A DNA stretch of 64,000 nt from Candidatus Krumholzibacteriota bacterium (GTDB lineage Bacteria; Krumholzibacteriota; Krumholzibacteriia; Krumholzibacteriales; Krumholzibacteriaceae), in assembly GCA_016932415.1 (NCBI GenBank), contig JAFGCX010000010.1, positions 1-64,000 of the forward strand, in the 5' to 3' direction. Position numbers and translations under genes: made by a program. Below the pieces are notes generated by a model, which did not search any database, was not told the origin of the DNA, and saw only the letters and a program-made list of their open reading frames with translations. Below are positions 43,292 to 53,100 of this stretch, one piece after another (position 1 is the stretch's first letter; every line of letters starts with the position of its first letter).

Positions 43292-44452
43292 ATGTTGGTT
43301 CCAGAAAATCTGACTGAAATGACCAGAAAATCAGAAAAACGCTTTAAAGTCATCCTCGCCAGGCTCTTCTCCGGCGTTTTTTCCGGCGGAAGACTTTCTC
43401 CGGGAGAGTTCCGGGCCATGAGAATCGAAAGGCTGCTTGTTATCAGGCAGCATGACCAAATGGGGGATATGCTGCTTGCCGTTCCCGCCCTTAGAGCCCT
43501 GAGAAAACGATATCCCACAGCCATGATCACCTTTCTTGCGTCTGACGTGAATTCAGGTGTAATGCAGAACAATCCATATATCGATGAATTGATCGTCTGG
43601 CCGAAGAAACTCCGAGCTTCCAATATCTTCGCCCTTTTCGGTTTCGTACGAGCTCTGCGCAAAGCATGTTTTGACGCTGTGATCGTCCTTAACACGGTAT
43701 CTTTTTCGGTGACGAGTATGATCCTTGCCGCGATCAGTGGAGCAACTGTCAGGGTCGGGTGCTCGGATGTAAAGTTCGGGCACGGTCTTTCTTCACTCTA
43801 TTACCACCTCGAACTTCCTCTCCCGACCGAGGCCGAAATCGGTGGGATGCATGAAGGGACGCATAACCTCTTTCCCCTTCGATCTGTGGGGATCGAGGAT
43901 GATGACCTGTCTTCAGTGATCGTTCCGACCGGTTCCCAGATTAGAGAGGCGGAAATGATCATGGCGGCGGTCGATCCCAAAAAGAAGGGATTCGCGATGA
44001 TCCATCCAGGTGCCGGAAAAGAGAAGAACAGATGGCCGGTTGAAAGATTCGCCAGTGTCGGCCGAAAGCTGCTTGAAGAATACCAGATACCGGTAATCGC
44101 GGTAAGAGGGCCTTCTGATCTTGAGGCATCAGACCGGCTGATCGAGCAGTACGGGGAAATTCCCCTGCTTCTTTCTTCACCGGAGGCAGGGCTTTTATCG
44201 GAGATCATGAGAAGATCGGTTGTCACTATCTGCAATGATACCGGAGTCATGCATATCGCCGGTGCTTCAGGGGCGCGTGTTGTCGCAATATTCGGTCCGA
44301 CAGAGAGTTTAAGGTGGAAGCCTGCTTCTTGCTCCGTTACGGCGATTGAATCAAGAGACGGGGATATTTCGTCTGTTGGCGAGGATGAAGTGTTTGGAGT
44401 AATAAGCTCTCTATTGTCGGGAATCAGAGAGATACCATGTCGATCCTCATAG
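43292..44452 (+). CDS. Glycosyltransferase family 9 (ADP-heptose-type)
   Basis: A 386-residue GT-B glycosyltransferase of the heptosyltransferase family. Motifs: RLLVIRQHDQMGDMLLAVPALRALRKRYP at the N-terminus, HPGAGKEKNRWPVERFASVGRKL in the middle, and NDTGVMHIAGASGARVVAIFGPTESLRWKP near the C-terminus, the nucleotide-sugar site. It probably adds heptose or a related sugar to lipopolysaccharide core, on the cytoplasmic side of the inner membrane. Its last 29 bases overlap the convergent kinase gene. Confidence 0.88.
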   Translation: MLVPENLTEMTRKSEKRFKVILARLFSGVFSGGRLSPGEFRAMRIERLLVIRQHDQMGDMLLAVPALRALRKRYPTAMITFLASDVNSGVMQNNPYIDELIVWPKKLRASNIFALFGFVRALRKACFDAVIVLNTVSFSVTSMILAAISGATVRVGCSDVKFGHGLSSLYYHLELPLPTEAEIGGMHEGTHNLFPLRSVGIEDDDLSSVIVPTGSQIREAEMIMAAVDPKKKGFAMIHPGAGKEKNRWPVERFASVGRKLLEEYQIPVIAVRGPSDLEASDRLIEQYGEIPLLLSSPEAGLLSEIMRRSVVTICNDTGVMHIAGASGARVVAIFGPTESLRWKPASCSVTAIESRDGDISSVGEDEVFGVISSLLSGIREIPCRSS

Positions 44453-46172
44453 TGACCGTCTCATCCGCCGGAATGTACACTTCATTCGACCAGTCCTTAT
44501 AGCCGGTCTTCTTAAGGTCGATAAGGTGTTTTCCTGTCGGTAGCGATATTTTGCCGGCCAGCGGCGTAATTCCCATGAATTTACCGTTTATGAAGACCCT
44601 GATTCCTGCCGCGGTGGCGAAAAGAAGATCTCCGCTTTTCATTTCGAGATATATCCTTCTGCGGGAAAGTTCGCCCCTGGTGATGATGATCGTCTCCGTA
44701 TATTCAGTAAAATCCTTCTGTTTACAGCTGATCGAATGTGTCCCCGCTTCTATCTCGGAAGGACCGTACCTGTTACCTGAAAGCCGGAATATTCCGTCGA
44801 TGACGATATCGGCTTCAGGCTCGACTATTATATCGATGAATCCCGCTGTTTCCTCTTCCCGCGGATCAGCTGGTTCTTCGATCTTTGAAACCAGTTCGTC
44901 TGTGCCGGCAGGCTCCTGTATTTCTGCCGCGGCCTCCTGGAGGGGAGATGCTGAATCAGCTGCCGTGAATGTCGACGGAAGGGGAGAGACCGGCACTTCG
45001 ATATAAACCGTTTCGGCCGGGACCGGTTGTCCTTGAATTATGACAGCACTCGTATCCGCGATAGTGGAATAAATTCCATCGATCCCGATTCCCGGCGGCA
45101 AAGAGGCGGGAAGGACTCCCTGCGCGTCGTGTTTTCTTAACCTGCCGGTAAATTCGTAGATCGATTCTCTCGCTTTAGAAAGAAGATCAGGGTTGGAATA
45201 GAGATAGAAAGAACTGACGGCAAGTGCCGCTGCTATCATGAAAGTAGAAAGGATCTTTTTTCTTTTCGTTTTGTTCCTCTTCTTTTTCACCTTTGTCTCC
45301 GGTAGCTTCGGTCTCCCCGCTACAAGCCGTTTTAATATGTTTTTCGCTTCGATGATCTTTTCACGCCCGATTATCGTTTCGATCTCACGGGCCATATCGA
45401 GAGCCGTACCGTACCTTTTTGACGGTTCCCTGTTGAGAGCCTTCATCACGATAGATTCCACTTCGGGGCTTATGGAACTCCGTATCTTCGAGGGCGCTTT
45501 GATCGAACTGTTGATTATGTTCTGAATGACGGCAGCATAGTTTGCTCCGGAAAACGGTTGATGTCCCGTAGCCATTTCATAACATATAGTCCCGAGGGAA
45601 AAGAGGTCGCTTCTTCCGTCGACTCCCTCGCCTATCGCCTGTTCAGGCGACATGTAAAGGGGAGTGCCGAGAAGGGTGTCGGCGATAGTCTGTTCCAGAT
45701 GCGCCTGGCTCAACTTAACCAGACCGAAGTCGGTTATCTTGACCTGTCCTTCATTGGTGATCATGATATTGGCCGGCTTTATATCGCGGTGGATGATCCC
45801 CCTCTGGTGAGCGTGATCAAGCCCGAGGCATATCTCCCTGGCTATCAGAAGGGTCAGATCATTCCCCAGGGGACCGTTTTTTTCCAGGACTTCCTTAAGA
45901 GTCGATCCATTGATATATTCCATTACGATATAATAACTGTTTCCGGCAGTCCCGGTATCTATGATCCTGACTATATTCTCGTGGTCGAGGCTCGCGGCGG
46001 ATTTTGCTTCAAGTTCGAATCTTCCGGTAAAATTCCTGTCCGATGTAAGGTGGGAATGCAGTTTCTTGATGACGACTTCTCTGTCGAGCGATTTCTGGAT
46101 CGCCTTGTAAAGTACGGAAGTCCCCCCCGTGGCGATCGTGTTCAGTATCTGATAGTTCCTGTTTTCCATCAT
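44424..46172 (-). CDS. Membrane Ser/Thr protein kinase with PEGA domains
   Basis: A 582-residue Hanks-type kinase: Gly-rich loop ATGGTSVLY, Lys36, HRDIKPAN (128-130) and DFG (148-150). A basic juxtamembrane stretch (KVKKKRNKTKRKK) precedes one membrane helix (about 311-330). The outer part has a Pro/Glu/Ala-rich linker and two C-terminal PEGA-type domains (IDIIVEPEADIVIDGIF; VFINGKFMGITPLAGKISLPTGKHLIDLKKTGY). The ATG is two bases after the phosphoesterase stop, so it ends the FHA-phosphoesterase-kinase operon. PEGA domains suggest contact with envelope polymers. Confidence 0.92.
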   Translation of the reverse strand: MMENRNYQILNTIATGGTSVLYKAIQKSLDREVVIKKLHSHLTSDRNFTGRFELEAKSAASLDHENIVRIIDTGTAGNSYYIVMEYINGSTLKEVLEKNGPLGNDLTLLIAREICLGLDHAHQRGIIHRDIKPANIMITNEGQVKITDFGLVKLSQAHLEQTIADTLLGTPLYMSPEQAIGEGVDGRSDLFSLGTICYEMATGHQPFSGANYAAVIQNIINSSIKAPSKIRSSISPEVESIVMKALNREPSKRYGTALDMAREIETIIGREKIIEAKNILKRLVAGRPKLPETKVKKKRNKTKRKKILSTFMIAAALAVSSFYLYSNPDLLSKARESIYEFTGRLRKHDAQGVLPASLPPGIGIDGIYSTIADTSAVIIQGQPVPAETVYIEVPVSPLPSTFTAADSASPLQEAAAEIQEPAGTDELVSKIEEPADPREEETAGFIDIIVEPEADIVIDGIFRLSGNRYGPSEIEAGTHSISCKQKDFTEYTETIIITRGELSRRRIYLEMKSGDLLFATAAGIRVFINGKFMGITPLAGKISLPTGKHLIDLKKTGYKDWSNEVYIPADETVTMRIDMVSL

Positions 46173-46174
46173 TA

Positions 46175-46903
46175 TTACCTTGCCGTCGCGAGTCTCGACG
46201 CGAGAGATTCTGGCAATCCCTGGCTCCGGATCTTCTTCTGGGCGCCGAGGATATCATACGCCACCCTGTGTATCGTTATTCTTTTCTCGGCGAAGTCGAG
46301 GGACGCGTAACTCGCTTCGTTCTTTCCGTCACGGGGCTGACCCACGCTTCCCGGGTTGACAAGATACCTCCTTCCCGGTTCAATATATATCGACGTTCCG
46401 TTTTCCACCCGTGCTCCCGTGTCCTCCCCGAAGCTTATCACTCCGGGAATATGCGTATGTCCGATGAAGATGAACCTGTCGCTGAATTCGTGGAAGATCC
46501 GCTCTGCCTGCGAGATCGTATATATATATTCCCATTCAAGAGGAGCAGATGGTGAAGAATGCGCGAACAGGCACTCGTCGCGCGATTCCATCGCCGGATA
46601 TTCCCTGAGGATCGATTTCTCGTCCTCGCTCAGGGCGTTCCTTGTCCATTCGATCGAGAGCGCGGCGGTGATGTTGAATCTTTCCCCGCCTGAACTTCGA
46701 GAGGCAGCGAAATCATGGTTACCGCATATCCTGATATCAGAACGTCTCTCGACAAGTTCCACGCACGCGGATGGATCGCCACCATACCCTACCACGTCTC
46801 CGAGAGATACGGTGAGATCGGGACGCCTGGCCTCCAGGTCCGTCACGACTTTTTCCAAAGCCTCGATATTGGCGTGGATATCAGAATAGACTATGATCTT
46901 CAT
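46175..46903 (-). CDS. Calcineurin-like metallophosphoesterase
   Basis: A 242-residue metallophosphoesterase with the full metal-ligand set: YSDIHANIEAL (DxH), SLGDVVGYGGDP (GDxxGYG), CGNHDFAAS (GNHD) and IFIGHTHIPG (GHTH). This group includes YfcE-like phosphodiesterases and some phosphoprotein phosphatases. Between an FHA protein (5 bases upstream) and a Ser/Thr kinase (2 bases downstream), it might reverse kinase action, but it is not a PPM-type phosphatase and its substrate is open. Confidence 0.88.
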   Translation of the reverse strand: MKIIVYSDIHANIEALEKVVTDLEARRPDLTVSLGDVVGYGGDPSACVELVERRSDIRICGNHDFAASRSSGGERFNITAALSIEWTRNALSEDEKSILREYPAMESRDECLFAHSSPSAPLEWEYIYTISQAERIFHEFSDRFIFIGHTHIPGVISFGEDTGARVENGTSIYIEPGRRYLVNPGSVGQPRDGKNEASYASLDFAEKRITIHRVAYDILGAQKKIRSQGLPESLASRLATAR

Positions 46904-46908
46904 ATTGA

Positions 46909-48252
46909 TTACCGTTTGAACACGAATTCTTCCGCGCCGATAGCGATCAGATCCTCTTCTTCGAGTACTTTTTCATTCATCTTCTCGCCATTTATCGATA
47001 TATCCCTGCGACCCGACGCTTTGCGGATGATATAATCCGATCCGCACCTGTTGATCTCTGCCCTTACTCTCGGAGAGAACAATCCGTTGAGCCTGATATC
47101 CGAATCGCTGCTTTTGCCTATTATTGTGCTTTCCGTATTCAGGACGTATTCTTCCTGGTCGGACCTCCTGAATAGTTTTGGAGGAAGTCCGGGCGCTGCG
47201 TCGTTACTTCTGGCGGATATCGCGCGGGAGGGAGCGGAGTGAAAATTCGGTATGATCACGGTCTGATCGAGGTTGTTTCCCTGAACCTCGTCACCTGCAG
47301 GTATCTGGAAGTGTATCTGGTATTTTCCGATGGTGATCCGGTCACCGTTCTTCAGTTCATCACTGTCGACCTGCTGACCGTTGAGATAAGTGTGGTTCTT
47401 GCTTCCAAGATCTTTAATATGGTAACCCGATTTCCACGCGTGGATCACGGCATGTTTGCGTGAGACGCTCAGGTTGTCGATCACGATATCGTTATCGGGT
47501 AGCCGTCCGATCGTCAGTTGCTTGCCTGAGAAGGTGTAAGTCTTCAGGGGCCTGTCCTTCAGTTTTACAATGAGTTTTGGAGGCTGGCTCATGAAAAACG
47601 AGACGATCGAACCCTGGTATTCAGGCGGAATACGTCTGGCGTCTTCAGAATGAGTCACGACGAGATCTGTAAACAGATTGATCTCGAAGATCGCGTGTGT
47701 AGTCAGCGTATAGATCTTGACGAGGAACTCTTCGCGCTTATCGGGGGTCTTGGAACGGTTCACCATGCCGTGGTAACAGGCTACCGGTTTACTTTCCTTG
47801 TACCTGAGCATCATGAAATTGTTAGGCTGGAGGGCTGTAATAAGCGAATTGGACTGTTCCTTTTCGGTCCTGTCTAGCAGGTCGTCGAGATCGACGAGAC
47901 TCGAACTGACTTTCAGGTCAGGTTTTTTCTGGATGAAGACCAGGAGCGAATGATATAGAAGGATGTTTGTTTCATAAGCGACGACCTTGGGATATTGAGT
48001 ACGCTGAAGGCGTGAGAAGAAATCCCTTATGCTCAGTCCCTCGAAACAGTCCGGTCCGCTTGTGCAGGCCCAGTAAAACTGTCCGTCACGAATAAAGAGA
48101 AGGTACTGGATATATTCATTGAATATCTCAACGACGACCGGCACGTTGCTGCTTTTGTCAAGAAGCTGACGCATCGTCGAGTCGAAATTTTCCGGTTCGA
48201 AGTCTGTAGGATTGATTATGACCTTGTCATAAGGTATCTGTAAGCGCGACAT
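46909..48252 (-). CDS. Protein with two FHA domains
   Basis: A 447-residue cytoplasmic protein. The N-terminal 230 residues are an unrecognised domain with helices and NFMMLRYKESKPVACYHGMV. FHA1 spans about 245-320, with the phosphothreonine-binding set TIGRLPDNDIVIDNLSVSRKHA and GSKNHTYLNGQ. FHA2 spans about 365-445 and is more divergent (TIIGKSSDSDIRLNG...SPRVRAEI), lacking the SRxH-type motif. First gene of an operon with a phosphoesterase and a kinase, so FHA1 probably reads phosphothreonines made by that kinase. Confidence 0.87.
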   Translation of the reverse strand: MSRLQIPYDKVIINPTDFEPENFDSTMRQLLDKSSNVPVVVEIFNEYIQYLLFIRDGQFYWACTSGPDCFEGLSIRDFFSRLQRTQYPKVVAYETNILLYHSLLVFIQKKPDLKVSSSLVDLDDLLDRTEKEQSNSLITALQPNNFMMLRYKESKPVACYHGMVNRSKTPDKREEFLVKIYTLTTHAIFEINLFTDLVVTHSEDARRIPPEYQGSIVSFFMSQPPKLIVKLKDRPLKTYTFSGKQLTIGRLPDNDIVIDNLSVSRKHAVIHAWKSGYHIKDLGSKNHTYLNGQQVDSDELKNGDRITIGKYQIHFQIPAGDEVQGNNLDQTVIIPNFHSAPSRAISARSNDAAPGLPPKLFRRSDQEEYVLNTESTIIGKSSDSDIRLNGLFSPRVRAEINRCGSDYIIRKASGRRDISINGEKMNEKVLEEEDLIAIGAEEFVFKR

Positions 48253-48604
48253 TTTCTGGATCCTCGTTGAATTATAGTTACTTTAGTCTTATTCGCAAGA
48301 AAAGTGCCAAGAGACTATGAATGTAACATGCTATTAAACAATGAGATATGCCATCGATCATAATCGGGGGCAGTAAACCTCCCTCTAATATTGCAAATCT
48401 GAAGAAAAAACGGGGATAGGCGGTGTCCGGTGGGATATTCAGATTGAATTTCCCTGTCGTATGTGATAGTATGCGCCGGTTGAATTTAACTTTATAAAAC
48501 TAAGGCAGGTTAAATCGGAGGGCTTAAGGGCTGCCGGTATCAACGGTGGCAGATTCATCGCGGCGGCATGATTGTCGGATCTGCGCTGAAAAAGGAGGTA
48601 ATCG
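48253..48604 (+). promoter_or_regulatory. Cold-shock gene promoter and long 5' leader
   Basis: About 350 bases without a gene. A good promoter on the plus strand, TTGAAT (48444-48449), 17-base spacer, TAGTAT (48467-48472), would start transcription near 48479. That leaves a leader of about 125 bases before the cold-shock gene. Long structured leaders are typical of cspA-type messages. The left part holds the start region of the divergent FHA gene; nothing else was recognised. Confidence 0.55.
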
Positions 48605-48811
48605 GTGGCAGAGACAGGTAAGATCAAGTGGTTCAATGAGAACAAGGGTTATGGTTTTATAATGCAGGAATCGGACGGGAAAGACATTTTTGTTCATTAT
48701 TCAGATATAGATGGAGACGGATTCAGGACACTCAGCGAAGGGGAATCGGTAGAATACGAATTGATCGAAGGGCCTAAGGGGTATCACGCGAAGAACGTGA
48801 AGAAGGTATAG
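48605..48811 (+). CDS. Cold-shock protein, CspA family
   Basis: A 68-residue single cold-shock domain, an RNA chaperone. RNP1 is KGYGFIM and RNP2 is DIFVHYSDI; the start [14 protein letters not shown] is canonical. GTG start preceded by AAAGGAGG. It has its own promoter with a long leader and a strong terminator. Confidence 0.96.
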   Translation: MAETGKIKWFNENKGYGFIMQESDGKDIFVHYSDIDGDGFRTLSEGESVEYELIEGPKGYHAKNVKKV

Positions 48812-48842
48812 GCACAGGCAGGTTAAAAAAGAGTGGCCTGAC

Positions 48843-48873
48843 AAAAAAGGAGGCGAATGGCGCCTCCTTTTTT
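48843..48873 (+). terminator. Strong bidirectional terminator after the cold-shock gene
   Basis: A perfect 13-bp stem, arms 48843-48855 and 48861-48873, with a 5-base loop and A-run/T-run flanks on both sides. It serves the cold-shock gene on the plus strand and could serve the convergent TPR gene on the minus strand. Confidence 0.9.
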
Positions 48874-48898
48874 GTGTGAGCACTTCAGGTCCGGGCGG

Positions 48899-50179
48899 CT
48901 ATTCCGATTCGGACACTTCAGCGTGAAAACGCTTGAGATTCCGTTTCGCTTTTTCATTGGTAGGATCTATCTCTATCGCCTTGTTCCATGCGTCCAGAGC
49001 TTCATCAGTCCTGTCGAGCTTGTAGTAGGCGTTGCCAAGGTTTGTCCATGCCGAGCTGCTGTCGCTGCTTCTTCCAATAGCCTCGTTGTACATCTCTATA
49101 GCTTCCACAAATGACCCCATCCTGTAGAAGACGTATCCGAGATTATTATACGTCGCACTGAGTTCCGGATTGAGCTCGATCGCTTTCTTGAAGCTTTCAG
49201 TCGCTTTTTCTTCCTGGCTCGTCTCGGTATAGGTAAGTCCGAGGTTGTTGTAAGCCTCGGTGAAAGAGTCGTCGATCTCGACGGCTTTTTTGAAAAGGTC
49301 GAGAGCCTGTTCATACTGTCCGTTGTGATAACTCATGACCCCGGCGTTGTTAAGCCTCCGGGCTTCTGCGAGATGGCGCCTTCTTTCCTCTTCGTCGAGG
49401 GTACTTTTCTGGTTTTCGATCACTTTGAGGATCTCCGTATTGTTCTGCGTCACTTCACCGACGAGTCTCCTGTTTTCATCGAGAGTCTCCTCCATAGTAC
49501 TTATATTTCTGTCTATATTCTCTTTCCAGCTGGAGACCTCATCTTTGAAACTGGCAAGACTGCCCTCGTTCGATTTCAGAGTATCTTCGATTTCACCTGT
49601 CTTTTCCGCGAGAGTATCAGCGATGCTTTCTATGATGATCTTGTTTTCTTCGTTGACTTCAGAGATCATCGATTTTATCTGTGCCAGCTTTTCATTGATC
49701 GATCCGCTCAGATCATCGCGCATCAGATCGGTTTTTTCTTCCATCTGCCTGAACATCGATAGAATATCCGACGTACTCTGTTTCTGGAAATCCCAGGATC
49801 TTTCGATCTCGCTCCTGATTGACTCGATCTCCTCGTATCGCTGGTCTTCGGCCTTTTCGCCGCTGAGCAATATCTCGAACCTGCATTCATTTTTTTCATC
49901 ATCGTGGAATCTACAGCTTTCGCCGAGGCAGTTCACTTGTCCTCTGAATGACTTGGCGAGGAAGCGGACAGATTTTTCCTGCTGAAGCGATCCGGATTCC
50001 TCCTCTGCCAGAGAGGCCTGGTCGGAATCAGGATTCATGAAGATGTCATCTCCGGAGTCTTCCCGTTCTGTCTCTTCCACTTCGGTGTTGAGATCGTGGT
50101 CATCAGCCTCCCTGACAAGGAGTTCCCTGTCGGGACCTTCGAGAATCGATGCCTGTGTGATAAGCGGGCAAATCTTCAT
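48899..50179 (-). CDS. TPR protein with coiled coil and four-Cys N-terminus
   Basis: A 426-residue protein. The N-terminus has Cys4 (MKICPLIT), an acidic linker, then Cys84, Cys89 and Cys99 in VNCLGESCRFHDDEKNECRF. These could form a metal site. A long coiled coil runs from about 115 to 270, and four TPR units (about 275-420; for example SFTEAYNNLGLTYTETSQEEKATESFKKAIELNP) end the protein. The ATG overlaps the stop of the upstream giant TPR gene by four bases. No signal peptide, so a cytoplasmic scaffold is likely. Confidence 0.85.
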   Translation of the reverse strand: MKICPLITQASILEGPDRELLVREADDHDLNTEVEETEREDSGDDIFMNPDSDQASLAEEESGSLQQEKSVRFLAKSFRGQVNCLGESCRFHDDEKNECRFEILLSGEKAEDQRYEEIESIRSEIERSWDFQKQSTSDILSMFRQMEEKTDLMRDDLSGSINEKLAQIKSMISEVNEENKIIIESIADTLAEKTGEIEDTLKSNEGSLASFKDEVSSWKENIDRNISTMEETLDENRRLVGEVTQNNTEILKVIENQKSTLDEEERRRHLAEARRLNNAGVMSYHNGQYEQALDLFKKAVEIDDSFTEAYNNLGLTYTETSQEEKATESFKKAIELNPELSATYNNLGYVFYRMGSFVEAIEMYNEAIGRSSDSSSAWTNLGNAYYKLDRTDEALDAWNKAIEIDPTNEKAKRNLKRFHAEVSESE

Positions 50180-53100
50180 GATAAGTTCCTTTCGTCTGGA
50201 ACCGGAGAAAGGTCTCCGGTCTTCTCAAGTAGTTCCACCTTATGTTCAAATTGTGATTCGAGAAATCTCGCGTAATTCTTTTCCGCTCTTTCCCTGTTGA
50301 GATCAGATGCCTCGTCCTGTCCGATCAGTTTCGCGAATGCCGTTGCCGCTCTTCCAAAATCTCCGACCCTCTCGCTCGCGACTCCCACGATATGGAGGAG
50401 TTCTGCCGCTGCCGGATCGGGCCATTTTTCCAGCCGGCTGATGGAACCAGCAAGGGATAATGCCATGACCGGTTTGTCCATATAGAGGTACGTCTTTGCC
50501 AGAAGTATCTTTCTTTCAGGTTCCGGGATAGACGAGCGTCTTATGAATTTAAGAGCTGAACCGAAATCTCCCAGATCAAGCGCTGTCCGTGAGAGTCTCT
50601 CCAGGTTCTTGTCATCGACCTCTCCCTCTTTCAGAAGTGAGAGTCCTCTCGAGATTTCCGCGCGGGCCGAACCGGTCAGGATCGTTTCTATGCGCCTGAG
50701 GATCGTCTCACGCTCGCCGCAATCACCGAGTACCTCGCTGAATATTCTGGCCGCTTCTTTCGAATGACCGGAATCTTCGAAAAAGCCGGCCAGAGATATA
50801 AGCAGGTCAGTGGCATTTTTGACATCAAAGAGAGCGCAACCCTCGCGGACGAGATCTTCCGCTTTTTCCGGCCTTCGCGCCTCTACGAGGAGACGGCTGC
50901 CGAATAGATAATACTCCGGTCTTTTATCCTGATCGATTATATCGAAGGTCTTTTCAGTCATCTTTTGAAGGATGTCGTCAGTATGTCCATTGATTTTTTC
51001 GAGAGCGGCGAATGCTTCCGCGCTTTTTCCACCTTCGAGAAGGCATTCGGCGCGATGGATCTGAGCTGCCGCGAAAACACTGTCCGGCCAACGGGTAGCG
51101 TCAAATGAAGTCAGGATCTCCTGCCAGGCAGATCGATCTATATTGAGAGCTTCCCTGTATCTGGCCAGCGACTCGTCATAATCGCCAAGTTCACTTTTAA
51201 GGGCCGCGTAGTGGATAATGAAACTGACGTCCAGGTCGAAATGCTCGAGAAATTCGGTCGCGGCATCTTTTTTTCTATCGAGATCAGTGCTGTCGCTGTT
51301 TAGGATATTGAGGACCGATACGAGGGCTTTTTCTTTTTCACCGATGGCGATGTTGATCCTTGCCGATAGCCTGCAGGCGTGAAACTCCACGGGGTCCCTG
51401 CTCAGAATCTCAAGGACGATCTCCATGATCCTGCTCGAAGTCGTCTCATCTTCCTTGAAAAGCTGGAAAAGGAGATCGGCAGATTCATCGTATTTTCCCT
51501 GCAAAGCGAGTGAACGGCCATAGATCGATGTAAGTCTTCTGTTATCGGGACTTTCTTCCCTGATATTTTTGATTGTCTGATCGAGGGCCCGGAGAAACTC
51601 GACAGGTCCGTTCTGAGCCCCGTTAAAATACCGGTACGCGTCTTCCATGCGCTGCTCTTTCCATGCTATCAGGCCGAGAAGTTTCGAAAAGAGCCATGGT
51701 TTTATACTTAAAGGAAGAAGTTCTTCCAGTCTCGTCCTGATCTTCGTGGAATATCCCTGGGAAAGTTCCAGGCATTTTTCCAGTTCGATCATCGCTTCAT
51801 TCTCTTTGCCCATCCGGAGCAGAGTGTCAGCAACGAGGTATCTCGCTTCAGGGTTGCCCGGATCCTTGTCGATTATCCGGCTGAGTTCCTCCAGGATCGA
51901 TCTGAGGTCGACCTCTTTTCCAGTCAGAGCCATGGCAAGGCATCGTAGTGAATCGACAGCCTTTCCATCCGCCATAGATATCCTTGCTCCGTATACATGA
52001 AGCGCCGCTGTCTCTTCTTTCGGCAGCCGGGCGATAGCTCTTCTGAGTATTTCCTTGGCCAGATCGACATGGTTCACATTCAGGGCGGATCTGAGAAGTT
52101 CTTCCCAGATTTCCCTGTTACCCGGTTCTTTTTCAACAAGCCTGTCGAACCTTTCAATGACGTCTTTTATCTGTCCCGGATCGGATTCAAGAGATTTGCA
52201 CAGATAGTGGGCCGCTTTCAGTAAGAGGCCGTTATCGAGGTGAAGCTGATAGAGAGCGAGGTTAAGAGTCGTGTTTCCGGGATCTCTTACCGCGGCCTTT
52301 TCATATTCCGATTCAAGATCGAGTCCGGCCGAATCTCCGAACATCATGAGCTGGTCGAATTCAAATATCGCTTTTTCGATCCTTCCGGTCCTTAAGTCCG
52401 CTTTCGCGCGGAGGACCCTGAACGGTTTGGAAAGATCTTCAGTCTCGGAGATCAGATCGATGATCTTGACCATTTCTTCCCAGTTGCCGTCATCTTCCGG
52501 AAGGAGGGTTTCTATTCTCAGGCGCAGTTCGTCATGCGCGTCGGGGTTATTCCTGTAAAACTCGAGAATGAAGGCTGTGGCTCCACTGACATCTTCCTTG
52601 CGCAGACCCAGTTCGAGGATGGAGATGATCCTGTCGAGGTTGCTTCCCGATTTTTCAATGATCTTGCCGGTCAATCTGAAGAGGTCCTCACTGCTGAACT
52701 GATCATTTCCTTCAAGAGATCCGATCAACTGTTCCGCTTTCTCGGAGTTTCCGCTCAAGGCGTGAAGTTCGACTTTTGCGGCGAGAAGTTCGGTACTATT
52801 GTCTCCGGATGATTCGATCCCTTCTTCGATGATATCGAGGAGTGAACTTATCAGAGCGGGATCCATCTCTGCCGACAGGATGGCGGCTGAGGATGCCTGT
52901 GAGAAGTTTTCAAGGTGTATGTACAGGCGCGCGAGAAGTCTCTGCGATGGAGCGGTGTTTTTGACGTCATCTCTTTCCTCGATCCATCTGACGATATCCC
53001 CGCACGAGTCCCGATCTAAATCAAAAAGTATCTCCATCTGTTCGACAGCCTCTTTGGTCCGTCCGAGATCTTCCGCTATCTCACAGAGAAGGAAGACGAT

